From Rhizomys pruinosus (Eukaryota; Chordata; Mammalia; Rodentia; Spalacidae), in the NCBI GenBank assembly GCA_009823505.1, contig VZQC01006365.1, positions 150,495-214,494 on the forward strand: a stretch of DNA of 64,000 bases, given 5' to 3'. The first letter of the stretch is position 1. Each line of letters begins with the position of its first letter. The notes below the pieces were generated by a model, which was not told the DNA's origin, made no database searches, and was given only the letters and a program-made list of their open reading frames with translations. Both the position numbers and the translations under genes were made by a program. Shown here piece by piece: positions 1 through 11,571 of this stretch.

Positions 1-53
1 TGCACAAAATATATATTAGAAATTTTTTTAAAGTTAAAAAAAAAAGAAAAATC

Positions 54-221
54 GCCAGGCGTGGTGGCGCACGCCTTTAATCCTAGCACTTGGGAGGCAG
101 AGGAATGCGGATCTCTGCGAGTTCGAGGCCAGCCTGGTCTACAGAGTGAGTTCCAGCACAGCCAGAGCTACAGGGAGACCCTGTCTCAAAAAGACCAAAA
201 AAAAAAAAAAAGAAAAAAAGA
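54..221 (+). mobile_element. B1 SINE, full length
   Basis: This is a 7SL-derived B1 with its Pol III A-box region (head GCCAGGCGTGGTGG) at the left and an A-rich tail containing AAAAAGACCAAAA. It is flanked by a 13-bp target-site duplication (aaaaagaaaaatc) at 41-53 and 222-234, so both ends are secure. The short reading frame running through it is SINE sequence and not a gene. Confidence 0.93.
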
Positions 222-234
222 AAAAAGAAAAATC

Positions 235-1205
235 ATAGTGCATATATAATGACTTTAAGTATTTCATCAAGCTTGTTTCTGGGTGGAATAGATTTGGGTT
301 TCACCAAGCTTTGATGGAAAACAGATCTTTCCATTAAAATCTTACATTACAGATGAGTAGAAGAATTTCCCAAAGATTATCACTTGGCTTCATATATTTC
401 AAACTGATTTCCTCTGTGTCTGGCTACAGTTTTTCAATATGAAGCTCCTTAGAGGATGTTTATATCAGAAGAATATCTAAGTCCTGTATATTCCAGTTTC
501 AACAATGTGCCAGTATGAAGACAAGAAAGAACTTCTTTTAATAAGCCATTGCTAAACAGAATGGCTAGAAATTACTTTCCAGATAGGAATAAAAACTACA
601 GAAGTTTATCTCAGTGGAATCCAAGTTAAACATGTACCAATTGCCTTCACTGTCACCACATTAGTGACACCTGACAGAAGAAAAAGTGAAAAATGTGTGT
701 CATAATAAAAAAGCTGCTATGTACAAAATTACTCATGAGTTATATGTTTTTATAAAATCTATAATCATGTGGTCATATTGCTTATAAGCCATAAACCATG
801 AAAAAATTAAGCAAGCTCAAGGCTTTAGAGCTAAGCCTTCCTTAGATTAATTGATGTTCTACTTAATCCAACTGTCCATATTTATTCTTCCTGTACTATT
901 TCCATTTAATATGAACATCAATAATTTTGTGGAGTTATCATAGATTTTCTCTTGACAAAAACGTTTCTTTTATAGGTTCCACACATCCAAGACACTGCTT
1001 TATTCACAAACAAATGGATTCCATATTCACAAACGAGCCTGTGTATGTGGCTTATTTTTGTAGATTGGATTAATCTTGTGGCCCTGGCTCTGAAAGAATG
1101 GCTTTACATGGGCTAATTAAGGCACACCCATTCTGTGAGAAATACTCCTGGGTAGCCAAGAAATCACTATAAGAAAATGGATTGAAACATGAGAAATTTA
1201 CAGCA
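235..1205. other. AT-rich unique sequence, no gene seen
   Basis: I recognise no repeat family, exon or RNA gene here. Reading frames are short and show no domain or codon pattern. Confidence 0.5.
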
Positions 1206-1221
1206 ACTTGTATTCCAGGTT

Positions 1222-1387
1222 GTTGTTTTTTTTTTTTTTCTTTTGTTTTTTTTTTAACAGGGTCTCCCTTTAGTCCCGCCTGGCCTGGAGCTCGCTATGA
1301 AGAGCAGGCTGGCCTTGAATTCACAGAGATCCACTTGCCTCTGCCTCCCAAGTGCTGGTATTAAAGGCCTGTGCTACCACGCCTGGC
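1222..1387 (-). mobile_element. B1 SINE
   Basis: An antisense B1: the T-rich tail comes first, followed by the body and the reversed head ending ccacgcctggc. A 9-bp duplication (ttccaggtt) at 1213-1221 and 1388-1396 flanks it. Confidence 0.9.
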
Positions 1388-2239
1388 TTCCAGGTTCTTT
1401 ATCTTTTTGTGTGCGGTGATGGGGGTGGAGAGGTTGTTTATTTTCGTATCTTTATATAAAGTGTAGCACTCATTGTAAACTCAGCCACATGCATATGGCT
1501 GGAGAGGACATAGATCCTAGAGAAAACTCTATCTCTGTCATATTTCTAGATAAATGAAATTTCTTACCATATGCTAAATACGGAATCTTATATTTACAGC
1601 TAAGCATACCTTACACCACTTGTCAAAGAAGATTCTCCTTGCCAGAGATAAAGGCTACTATAGAATCCCATACCTGCTCAGACATAGGAAATATACATCT
1701 GAAAGATGTCCAATCCTAGGAGACACATCTACAGTTGAACCTCTACACCTAAGACACGTGGAGCATAGCAGAATGAGGGACAGAGAGAACATGAGTGCAT
1801 CCCTCAGTTCTCCCCGGTGAAGTCCCCTTATACAGTAGAGTGCAAGGCACGTGGAAAGACTAAATTTCAAAGAATGGGCCACCTGAGTGTGTGTTCCCTA
1901 GACAGGACTCTTATAGTAAACTTCACCCACCCACAGATTAGAGATCATTGAGGAAGAGAAGGCGGAAAGTTTTTAAGAGCCAGGGTTGGTTCAGGAACTT
2001 AGAAAAGAAGAGGTTTTCAGGCTACTGCAAGCTTGCACAAGTGAACTGGTGGCAATGTTGCATCAGGCATGGGACCCAGCCAACTCAGACAGTGTCTCAG
2101 AGTGGAGCAAGAAAAATGGGTGTTGACTAGGCCCTGGAATCAGAAGTACTAGAGAATGATTACTGCTGGGTGAGGGAGGGTATGCCTTGCTTAAGATTTC
2201 TGGATGTCCTGACTAGACTCCACTGGACGAATTTGCACA

Positions 2240-2400
2240 GGGCATCTAGATTTAAAAGCTTGATTGGATGAGACTTAACATGGATGGTGCAATGCATGAG
2301 TGCTGATGGAGAGTTGGGGTATGGAGGAGGGACCCTAAATTTGATTAGGAAGCATTGTATGAAATGTACAAATGCTCAATAAAAATAATTAATTAATTAA
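2240..2400 (+). mobile_element. L1-like 3' end
   Basis: The segment has a G-rich stretch, then a gtatgaaatgt...caataaa motif and an A/T tail of TTAA repeats. The same motif order recurs at 60150-60250, inside another retroelement. I read it as the 3' UTR and polyadenylation signal of a local L1 lineage. The left limit is not clear; related sequence may extend back towards 1900. Confidence 0.5.
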
Positions 2401-3660
2401 AAATGGAAAAGTGCATAGATACCAACCACGGTTTTTCAAATAAAAATGGAAATAATCTTGTATAAACTCGATAGTGGGCTAAAAGAGGAGGGAGAATAAT
2501 ATGTTCTTCTGCAATGTGTCCCCCCAAAGCTGCTCACAGTCTATTTAGGGAGATAGTAAATATAAATTTAATAAATTTTTTAAAGGTAACAAAGGGTATG
2601 TATACCTTGGGAGAACAGCCTCCAATGGGCTATGGCAGGTACATAATTATTTTTTTCTGTATAGGATATTTATTTTGCTTTATTTCGATACCTTCAGAGA
2701 ATTTCCTTCCTTTCAGTTTTAGAGTTACTACGAAACATATATACATTGGATTTGAATGATGGTAAAATTGTCAGTCATGATAACAGATAGGAATGTAAAA
2801 CTTTGGAATAAATAAGGTAAGAAATAATAGATACATTTCTTTCCAATGTGCTAAATTAGCTCTAGCTTTACAATTGGTGGAGCTCCAAACTTCTTATTCA
2901 ATGCCATTTCTTAATCCCCCATTTGAATTTTCCTTCTCTTTTTCAGTCATAGAATCATTGCTTATGTTTCCCCATTTTTCTCTCCAAGCTTATGACCTGT
3001 ATAGCATTTGTGAATCAGTATTTAGAAAGATTAACTGGGAAAATCGAAATAAATTTTAGATAAAAGAAAGAAAGTAGATTTTCTGATTCCATTAACAAAT
3101 CTCTGAAGATGAGGTGAGAGTTGTGATGAGAAGAGAGTTTTTAAATGCATTTGCTTCCTAGCAAAAAGACGGTAAATATCAATTACCTAATGGTTTCTGT
3201 GTACAAAGTGCCTCATCTATTTTAGGTTATACCATAAGAAAATTGTCAGTGGCACTTAACAGTTAAAGCTTAGCAATTTCTCTGTGATTTCATACTTAAA
3301 AATATGATTCTTTCATCCTCACTACTGTGCTAAGAATGATTACACTTTTACAAATAACACATTTCAAAAAAGTGAGACTTTGACAATCTAAATAACCTAT
3401 CAAAGATCACTCAAGTAGTCAGAAAAACAAGCATCCCAGCAAATTTCCGTCATTTCTAAAACCTAATGTTGTAGCTCTATTATACATCGCTTGATATCTA
3501 TTCATGTTTTAAAACACATATTTTGCTTTGCATAGGTTTAGTAAGGCTTACTCTTATTTTAAGCATAACTTTACACTCACTAGAGTTGAATAGCTAAACT
3601 AAACAATCTTTGTAAATACAACTTCCTGAAGTCACACATATCCTTGACAATATCCCTATA
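2401..3660. other. Unique AT-rich sequence, no gene seen
   Basis: No recognisable repeat or exon. Short frames only. Confidence 0.45.
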
Positions 3661-3706
3661 ATGGCTGGAGATGTAGCTTGATATCAGTGTGGTTTCAGCA
3701 CACAGA

Positions 3707-3732
3707 GAAAGGAAGAGAGAGGGGGAAGGAGG

Positions 3733-3781
<49 letters not shown>
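3707..3781. repeat. (GA)n microsatellite
   Basis: A purine-rich lead-in is followed by about 24 nearly pure GA units. Confidence 0.95.
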
Positions 3782-3785
<4 letters not shown>

Positions 3786-4069
3786 AGACTCAAGTATCTT
3801 GCTAAATGAGTCAAAAAATATAACACTCTGCCACACGTAGAAGTGGATGCTCAAACCCCATCCACTAGATTACAGGGAAAAGGGAAGATGCTAGACAGCT
3901 GCCAACAGCTGTCCTAAACCGTGAGGCCGAAGGCTGACAACCTTTCCACTGCCTGCTTGTCTAACCTAGCAACTACACCAGGCAATGCCCTAATGGCACT
4001 CCCTGATCCTCCAGACTGCTGCCTGTTTGGCACTCTACAGTCTAATTCCTGCCAGGGCACTCACCACAC

Positions 4070-4225
4070 ATCACAGCTGGTGACCTGATGAGTCTCCTTC
4101 CAGCCCCACATCAGGTTCCCAAGTTGGTGACCTGATTAGCCTCTGTCCAACCCACTGATCCACACCTGCTTCCCAAGTTGGTGACCTGATTAGCCTCCAT
4201 CCAACCCACTGGTCACTACTACACA
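4070..4225. repeat. Short minisatellite, about 54-bp unit, 2.5-3 copies
   Basis: The core ggtgacctgat followed by agyctc recurs near 4077, 4125 and 4179. The last two units lie 54 bp apart and are nearly identical (aagttggtgacctgattag). The first unit is shorter and more diverged. Confidence 0.8.
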
Positions 4226-5080
4226 AGCCTCAAGGGCTAAGATTACACATGTGCAGAATAACTCCGGTAGTCCCTGTCAGTAAGAAGGATTCATCTTTTT
4301 TATACCCAGAGTGACATCATATGCTTTCAGACCCCATGCCTCTTGTTCCATAACATCAGGAGTACTAGCATCAGAAGCACAAGAACTCTTGAGTGCCTTT
4401 GACCTCAAGGTGTTTCAGGCTCAAGAAAACAGGTTTGCTAATGCAGATGCAAATCCTGCCTTAGGCCAGGTTTCAGTGTAAGCAGACAAGCAGGTAATTT
4501 AGCACAAAAGAAGCCACAGGTGGCTTCCTTTTTCCCTACAAAAATATAGTAAACAAAAGGAAAGAAAATATATATTGGCCATTGATTTTGAAAAGTGACT
4601 CCTCCCTGACATGGGATATGTGATTGTAAAATATAGCTGTATCTTTTCAGCTAGGAGTAAGTTTCAAATCACTAGTTCATCAGTCAAAATTTTGTACATG
4701 TATGTGTCTGAGCTGTAACACTCAGACATATACAGAGAAAGCCAAGCTATAGGCAGTTGAAACATCCTTCAAATAAATATTCAAGCCCAACAATACGTAC
4801 CTAGTTTTTACTAATTTTTTTAAACTGACTTTCCTTGATGGGTAAGGGAGTTGTTTCACCTAGGCAGCAGGAAGAAGTAAAACATAAAATTCCATTAAAG
4901 TAATATCCTCTTCCTACTTGAATTTCTTTCTCTTTTGTTCTTCGTTTTTTCTCCTGTATCTTATGATAGGATTGATTTCTCTCTGAAAAACCAGTAGAAG
5001 ATAATATTGAACACCTGGTACATCTGACTCCACTTAGACTTACAGGTCTGCACCACACACACATGCTAACTAACCCAGAG
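4226..5080. other. Unassigned sequence
   Basis: No gene recognised. Cytosine-rich sequence at 3840-4500 could be an old LTR, but I cannot find paired ends. Confidence 0.4.
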
Positions 5081-5087
5081 CTTATGG

Positions 5088-5150
5088 CCTGCTGGGAATC
5101 TAACCCAGAGCTTTCCGTATGCTAGGCAAACACTGCACTAATCGACATAT
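5088..5150 (-). mobile_element. ID-type SINE (tRNA-like), antisense
   Basis: The reversed B-box region (gaatctaacccagagc) and reversed A-box side (tatgctaggcaaacac) match an ID element read backwards. The duplicated tract at 7151 begins inside this element. Confidence 0.6.
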
Positions 5151-5447
5151 TATCTTCTGTTCCCTATTTGAATTTCTAACACAATTAATGATTCTTAATG
5201 TGCAGTGGTTCTGAGCCATAATATGATTATGCCTGAATAAATAAACAGCCTGAGTCTTAGCATTCATAAAGCCAAGAGTGAACCCGAAATGTTGAGCACC
5301 CTTTCAGGTGTTTCTCAGAACTGTGCTCTCCAACAAGGCTTTGCTCATTCTTTATTGATACAGCACCTCCATCACATAATGAGGAAGGAGAAATCATGAC
5401 CCACCCTTATCAGAGAGTCTTGTCCTTTGATCTCTAAGCCTAGAATA

Positions 5448-5448
<1 letters not shown>

Positions 5449-5486
<38 letters not shown>
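5449..5486. repeat. (CA)n microsatellite
   Basis: About 18 CA units. The corresponding array at 7515-7555 is broken by extra bases, which fits sequencing error in that copy. Confidence 0.95.
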
Positions 5487-5487
<1 letters not shown>

Positions 5488-5755
5488 CAGATTTATCTCA
5501 TTTATTCAATGAGAAAACATGCTCAGCTTTGATACGTAATGCATGCACATTCATATTCTATCTTACACTATCTTGGGGGGGGGGGAACCTGAGGATCGAG
5601 AGCATTACATTTAGTCGAGATTGTGTCCATATTGTAAAAGTCATTCTTATGCTCTTGGGCATTTAATTTATACTTAGTGAATTGAATTGGTTTCTAGAGA
5701 GCAAATTTTTCCTGAAAGGAGTTGTTAAAACTTAGCCTCCATGCATTTTTTAAGT

Positions 5756-5827
5756 TCATTTTTTTTTTTTTTGGATTTTTGAGACAGGGTCTCCCTGTAG
5801 CCCCAGCTGTCCTGGAACTCACTCTGT
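5756..5827 (-). mobile_element. B1 SINE fragment, tail plus 3' body only
   Basis: Antisense B1 that stops at aactcactctgt and so lacks its 5' half. A perfect 12-bp duplication (cattttttaagt) at 5744-5755 and 5828-5839 shows that the insertion itself was 5'-truncated. Confidence 0.9.
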
Positions 5828-5937
5828 CATTTTTTAAGTCCTAAAAGAAGTGATGGAAAAGAGAGAAAAGTTATGAACTGAGTGCCAATGAATTCATATT
5901 TCTGATACTACTATTTACACATATTTTATTTTTTTAA

Positions 5938-6160
5938 TTTATATTTTTATGTGTATGAGGATTTTGCTATGTGCACATAAGTGAACCAGATGTGTGCACT
6001 GCTCACAGAGGGCAGAAGAGGTTGCTGGTTACCCTGGTTATCCTGAAATTGGAGTTACTGACAGTTGCTAGCCACCATGTTGGTGCTGGGACCAGAACAA
6101 GGGTCCTCTGCAAAGCAGCAATTGCTCTTAAACGCTGAAGTATTTCTCCATCCCCTCCAT
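5938..6160 (-). mobile_element. Old B3/B2-type SINE, antisense
   Basis: Order on the + strand: T-rich tail, gtgtatgagg, a ggcagaagagg block, gccaccatgttggtgctggga, then gctcttaaacgctga and catc. This is the tRNA-related B2/B3 body read backwards, substantially diverged. Confidence 0.8.
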
Positions 6161-6193
6161 GTACTTCTTAATTGTATTAAAATGTAATGAATC

Positions 6194-6347
6194 AGCCGGG
6201 CGTGGTGGCTCACGCCTTTAATCCTAGCACTTGGGAGGCAGAGGGAGGCGGATCTTTGTGAGTTCAAGGCCAGCCTGGTCTACAGAGTGAGTTCCAGGAC
6301 AGCTGGGGCTACAAGGAGACCCTGTCTCGAAAAGACCAAAAAAACAA
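6194..6347 (+). mobile_element. B1 SINE
   Basis: Complete B1 with the tail ctcgaaaagaccaaaaaaa. The 5' flank aatgtaatgaatca has its likely duplicate (aatgtgaatgaactca) not at this tail but at 8424-8440, behind the second copy of the same B1. The sequence right of 6347 is therefore suspected not to be the native neighbour. Confidence 0.9.
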
Positions 6348-6745
6348 CAGGCGAGTGGAGATAGTGGAGAACCTTGCCAGGTTCCTGATTTTAAGGGGAA
6401 TGCTTCCCATTTTTCTCCATTTAGAATGATATTGGCTATGGGTTTGTTCTTTAATTATGAGGAATGTTCCCTCCAATCCAATTCCCTCTAAGACTTTAAG
6501 TGTAAAGCATGTTGAATTTTATCAAAGGCCTTTTCTGCATGTGTTGAGATGATCATGTGTATCTTGTATTTAGTCTATTCATATGGCTTATGACATTTAT
6601 TGACTTACATATATTGAATCATCCTGCATCTCTAGAATAAATCTGACTTAATTGTGGTGTATGACCTTTTTGATGTGTTCCTGTATGTGGTTTGCAAATA
6701 TTTTGTTAAAAATTTTTTCTATCTATATTCATTAAGGATATGAGG
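6348..6745 (-). mobile_element. L1 ORF2 fragment (reverse transcriptase region), antisense
   Basis: Read on the minus strand this is the L1 RT block around the 'minor-strand' motifs: hydrophobic VIHH-like and DAEKAFDK-like stretches with stops. It is a decayed copy without function. It starts abruptly at the A-tail of the preceding B1. Confidence 0.75.
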
Positions 6746-7149
6746 TTATAAAACAGGCACAACGTATTAACTGATTGATAGGCATAGGAACTGTGAAAAG
6801 ATATTTCTCTATCTAGAGCCAAATTCAATAGTAAAGTGTTTATAAGTTGTGTAATTAAGCAAAGTATATCACTACAGGAAAGCTCTGACATCAGCAATGA
6901 ATTATTCTGCCTAGGAGATGTTGGCTAGGGGATTCAAACCCACCCCCCCAAATTATAAAGGCCTTTTGCCTATAAGTGGGATATATGCAAGGAGAAAGGC
7001 AGTAAGTCCCTGTTGTTGAAGACCTGGTGTGAGCATGAAAAATGTTATGAGACGTCACTTGCTAGCGTACAACTGGCCTCTGAAATGCTAGAGAGCGTTA
7101 CCAAAGGCCACTAAAGCAATACAGCAAAATATTGGTCTCCCTGAGACAA

Positions 7150-7150
7150 N
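7150..7150. other. Single-N assembly join
   Basis: One N. The sequence immediately after it restarts at the equivalent of 5091, so the N marks an unresolved join between overlapping pieces. Confidence 0.95.
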
Positions 7151-8424
7151 TGCTGGAGATCTAACCCAGAGCTTTCCGTATGCTAGGCAAACACTGCACT
7201 AATCGACATATTATCTTCTGTTCCCTATTTGAATTTCTAACACAATTAATGATTCTTAATGTGCAGTGGTTCTGAGCCATAATATGATTATGCCTGAATA
7301 AATAAACAGCCTGAGTCTTAGCATTCATAAAGCCAAGAGTGAACCCGAAATGTTGAGCACCCTTTCAGGGTGTTTCTCAGAAACTGTGGGCTCTCCAACA
7401 AGGCTTTGCTCATTCTTTATTGATACAGCACCTCCATCACATAATGAGGAAGGAGAAATCATGACCCACCCTTATCAGAGAGTCTTGTCCTTTGATCTCT
7501 AAGCCTAGGAATATTCACACACACACACCCAACACACACAACACACACACACCCCCAGATTTATCTCATATTCAATGAGAAACATCTCGCTGTTGATACG
7601 TAATGCATGCAGCATTCATATGTCTATCTTACACTATTCTTGCGGGGGGGGGGAACCTGAGGATCAGAGCATTACTTTAGTCGGAATTGTCGCATGTATT
7701 GTAAAAGTCATTCTTATGCTCTTGGGCATTTAATTTATACTTAGTGAATTGAATTGGTTTCTAGAGAGCAAATTTTTCCTGAAAGGAGTTGTTAAAACTT
7801 AGCCTCCATGCATTTTTTAATTCATTTTTTTTTTTTTGGATTTTTGAGACAGGGTCTCCCTGTAGCCCCAGCTGCCTGGAACTCACTCTGTCTTTTTTAA
7901 GTCCTAAAAGAAGTGATGGAAAAGAGAGATAAGTTATGAACTGAGTGCCCAATGAATTCATATTTCTATACTACTATTTACCATATTTTTATTTTTTATA
8001 TGTGTGATATTTTGTATGCGTATGAGGATTGTTTTGCTATGGCACATAAGTGAAACCAGGATGTCGTGCAACTCTCACAGAGGGCAGAAGAGGTTGCTGG
8101 TTACCCTTGGTATCCTGAAATTGGAGTTACATACAGTGTTGTTAGCCACATGTTTGGTGCTGGTACCAGAAACAAAGGGGCCCTCTGCAAAAGCAGCAAT
8201 TGCTCTTAAACCCTGGAATTATTTCTCCTCCCCTCCATGTACTTCTAATTGTATTAATGTAATGAATTCAGCGGGCGGTGGCTCACGCCTTTAATCCAAC
8301 TGGGAGGCAAGGAGGCGGATCTTGTGAGTTCAAGCCAGCCTGGTTCTACAGGTGGTAGTTCCAGGACAGCTGGGCTACAAGGAGACCCTGTCTCGAAAAG
8401 ACAAAAAAAAAACAAAAAAAAAAA
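7151..8424 (+). repeat. Error-rich second copy of 5091-6347
   Basis: This tract repeats the ID end, the (CA)n, the G-run, the truncated B1 (about 7828-7890), the B3-type SINE (about 7985-8230) and the B1 (about 8268-8424) in the same order as 5091-6347. Differences are mostly one- or two-base insertions and deletions, also outside homopolymers. Together with the N at 7150 this points to an unmerged, uncorrected long-read overlap and not a genomic duplication. Elements in it should be counted once. Confidence 0.88.
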
Positions 8425-8661
8425 ATGTGAATGAACTCATTAAAAATTTCAAGTTATAACATTTTCATTAACTTATTTATGCCATATATCAAATATATAT
8501 ATATGATATAGATATAAAAAGTATATAGGTAGTAATAGAATATAGTACTCAAATTGTCATGCACTTTGGTGGAGGTCATAAGACAACACCCCCCACCCCT
8601 CGGGGGAATGGGTTTTTTTCTTACAGTATGCCGGTACCAGTGGTTGAAATAAGGTCCTTAG

Positions 8662-9132
8662 AGTCCAAGACAACAGTCCAGAAGAGTGGACTGTGTCTGC
8701 TTCTCATGCCACCTATGCCCCTTTTCGAAGCCCACGGGAATAATCTGCGGAGAGAGGGGGCGTGTAGAATGTAAGGGCTGCTATGGGGGTGAATAGTGGT
8801 GAAACAACCGCAATGTAGTCTGGGGGACCCTCATTGATCAACCTGACCCCCTGCTGGAAGGTGGGGCTGGGGGTTTGGGCACAACAGCACTGCAATTGGT
8901 TTATTCATGAAGGATGCTTGTACTCAAAAAAAAAATAATACACATAGAAAAAATGGGGAAAAAAAAACTGAGAGAATATGCGGGACAGTTAGGGCAGAAT
9001 GAATGATCTCGGTTGGGGGGGTCGGGGGGAAGTGGGAAGGGAAAGGGGAAATATGCCTGATTGCATTGAAAATGATGTAATGAAAAACAAAGCACAATAA
9101 AAAAAAAAAAGAAAACAGTTATAAAAAAAAAA
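8662..9132 (+). mobile_element. L1-like 3' UTR end with internal poly(A)
   Basis: The segment is G-rich (runs near 9015-9050) and ends with an AATAAA at about 9096 followed by an A-tract broken by aaacagttat. This resembles an L1 3' UTR with its polypurine tract. It is the left part of a single insertion bounded by 16-bp duplications at 8646-8661 and 9510-9525. The family assignment is inferred from structure; the insertion boundaries are seen directly. Confidence 0.65.
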
Positions 9133-9509
9133 GAAATATCTCCTTCTTTTCATTTGCCAACTGCATTTAATTTACATGTTGTTAAATATACAGTACTTTT
9201 ACACAAACACACTCATAATCTTTCATGCAAACAGAAAACCTATTGCCTCATTTGATTCCTTAATAGTGTATATGACACTCTATTTATTTTCAAAATGTAT
9301 GAAGAGTTTTAAAGTCTTTAAGTGTGAGAGTCATGGAAGTCTGCATTCTTATGTTATGAACTTTTCATTTAAAATTATTGCTGTAGTGCAAGTGAAATTT
9401 ACATGAATAATATCAGAAGAAGCTCGTACTTATAAACATGCTTGGGAGTTATTATGAAAAGAGAAATTCTTGTTAAATAAAAATAGCTTAAGAAAAAAAA
9501 AAAAAAAAA
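9133..9509 (+). mobile_element. 3'-transduced flank carried with the L1-like insertion
   Basis: About 360 bp of sequence unlike L1 follows the internal A-tract. It ends with a second AATAAA at 9476-9481, a 12-nt gap and a clean A-tract from 9493, directly followed by the right copy of the target duplication (9510-9525). This is the expected layout of read-through polyadenylation in which an L1 copies downstream DNA. Confidence 0.75.
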
Positions 9510-9663
9510 GAAATAAGGTCCTTAGGGTGTATAAGGAATGCCTTCATCTGCTAAGCCATCACAATGCACAAAGTTTAAGCCTAAAATACAGTGCTAATTA
9601 GAGAAAAAAACAGATTCGCAATGTTAGTAATCGGAAATAATAGCTTACTTTTTTTTATTACTT

Positions 9664-9955
9664 AGTAGTCAGTGTTGCTATGATAAAACATCATGACCAA
9701 GGCAACTTATACAAGAAAAAAGTTGTTGGGGTTATGCTTCCAGAGTCCATCATGGTGAGGAGGCATGAAACAGTCAGAGCAGAGAGCTGAGCACTCACAT
9801 CTTCAAGTAGTTAGAGGATGCAGAGAGAGACCGACTGGCAATGGGATGAGGCTACGTAATCCCAAAGCCTGGCCCCAGTGACTTCTTTTCTCCATTTTGA
9901 CCACATCTATACTTCTTCATACGGAACCACCCACTAGGACCAAGTAAGGGGGAAT
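9664..9955 (-). mobile_element. Medium-reiteration rodent repeat, antisense
   Basis: The start (gtgttgctatgataaaacatcatgacc then aaggcaact) and the later ccacccactaggacc block match a widespread rodent interspersed repeat read backwards. The family name is uncertain. Confidence 0.6.
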
Positions 9956-10710
9956 AATCTTATCTAAGGAAACAAAGTAGTTTAGATTATTCAGTTTTAA
10001 AAAAATTATTTACAAGCATGACTGATTCTTATCATGTTTTCAGGCTTAGTTATGCTTCTTAAAAAGGCAATGGAAAAGGAAATCAGGTTTCCTAAAGACC
10101 ACGAAAATTGACTTGAAGGAAAATATTATATGAAAATTTTATCTTTGAGATATAACAAGAAAACTTTTTTGGAGTATATTGTTCTTGATTAGGATTTATT
10201 TTAGTTTCAAAGGAAGTTTTCTGGTATATAGAGACATGCATACAGAAATGTCTATTCTTGTCTTTTTGGTTGTGAGTCTGAACCTTTAATGGCAGTGCTA
10301 ACTGTCTAGCTCAGGAAGCTATCTACAGAGACAAGATAGGTATAAAATAATGATAAAATATTCAACAAGAACATAGAATAGGTATAAATATATACTCAAC
10401 TCAATATCAGAACACCTAAATACATAAACAGTTGTATAGAATAACACTGTAGACCCAAATCATCCAATTCACTTACCTGCAACTTTCTAAGGCATGAAGT
10501 ATACTCTGCAGTACAGATCACCAGTTAAGCAACAAAACAAGTCATAACATATTTAGGAAGATTAAAAGTGTACTACATATCTTTTCTCAGAGTAATCCAA
10601 TGGCATAGAATTTTTTTACCAATTATAAAACCAGAAATACACAAGCATGTGGAAATTAAACAAAATATTCTTAAACAGCCATAAAGTCAAATATGAAATC
10701 AAATAGGATT

Positions 10711-10938
10711 TTTTCTTTTTTCTTTTTTTAAATTTTATTTATTATTTATTTATTTATGTGTATGAGTGTACTGTCTGCATGCAAGTCTGCGCACCTGTGC
10801 CATGCAATTTTTTTCTTTCTGAGACAGGGTCTCCCTGTCTCACTATGAGAACTCACTATGTAGACCAGGCAAGCTTTGAACTCACAGAGATCCGCCTACC
10901 TGAAGGCCTGTGATTAAAGGTGTGTGCCACCATGTCCC
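10711..10938 (-). mobile_element. Truncated B2 followed by B1, antisense
   Basis: A T-rich tail with the B2 3' part (gtgtatgagtgtactgtctgcatgc) is followed at about 10810 by an antisense B1. The pair sits in L1 between copies of gaaatcaaat(a/g)gga at 10695-10708 and 10939-10952, so it probably entered as one chimeric insertion or as B1 into B2. Confidence 0.75.
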
Positions 10939-11393
10939 GAAATCAAATGGGAATTTTAAAAATATTTCAAGGTAAAGGAAAATAAAAACATGGTGTACCA
11001 AAAAGCCATGGAATTCAGAGAAATGCAGAATCTAAATGGGAAATTTCAATCATAAATGCTTATCTTAAAAAAAGAGAAATATCTCTAATAAACAACCAAA
11101 GTTTACACCTCAAGAAACTATAAAAATAACAAATAGCAGTGGCATACACAATGTTAGGAGAAAGAAAGAAACCGCAAGGGACAGGGAAATAATAAAATAC
11201 TTAAAATGTGCAAATATATTAAAACAGGTCAACAAAACTAAAAGTAAGTTTCTTGAAACTACAGAAAATTAATAGGTTATATGTGATGATAGACACTTAG
11301 ATTTCTTAAGGAAAAAGAGAAACATATCAAAGAAACTCAGAAATAGACAAGGAGGGAAATTATATGCTTTTAAAGTTGAATAAAAAAAAATAG

Positions 11394-11528
11394 GGAGTTG
11401 GCTTAGCAGGGAAAGGCACTTGCTCCTAAGCCTGATGACCTGAGTTCAATCCCTGAGACTCACATGATATATACAGGTGCATGCCACAGTGTTCATGTGT
11501 AGGTCAGGTCAGAGGACAGCTTATACAC

Positions 11529-11570
<42 letters not shown>
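11394..11570 (+). mobile_element. B3/B2-like SINE ending in (CA)n
   Basis: tRNA-like head (gagttggcttagcagg, then gatgacctgagttcaatccc as B box), a body with ggtcagaggacagctt and a CA microsatellite of about 22 units as tail. Confidence 0.7.

Positions 11571-11571
<1 letters not shown>

Noticed and set aside
4070..4225. CRISPR-like repeat-spacer pattern
   Set aside because: The genome is a rodent's; the units are contiguous tandem repeats without unique spacers.
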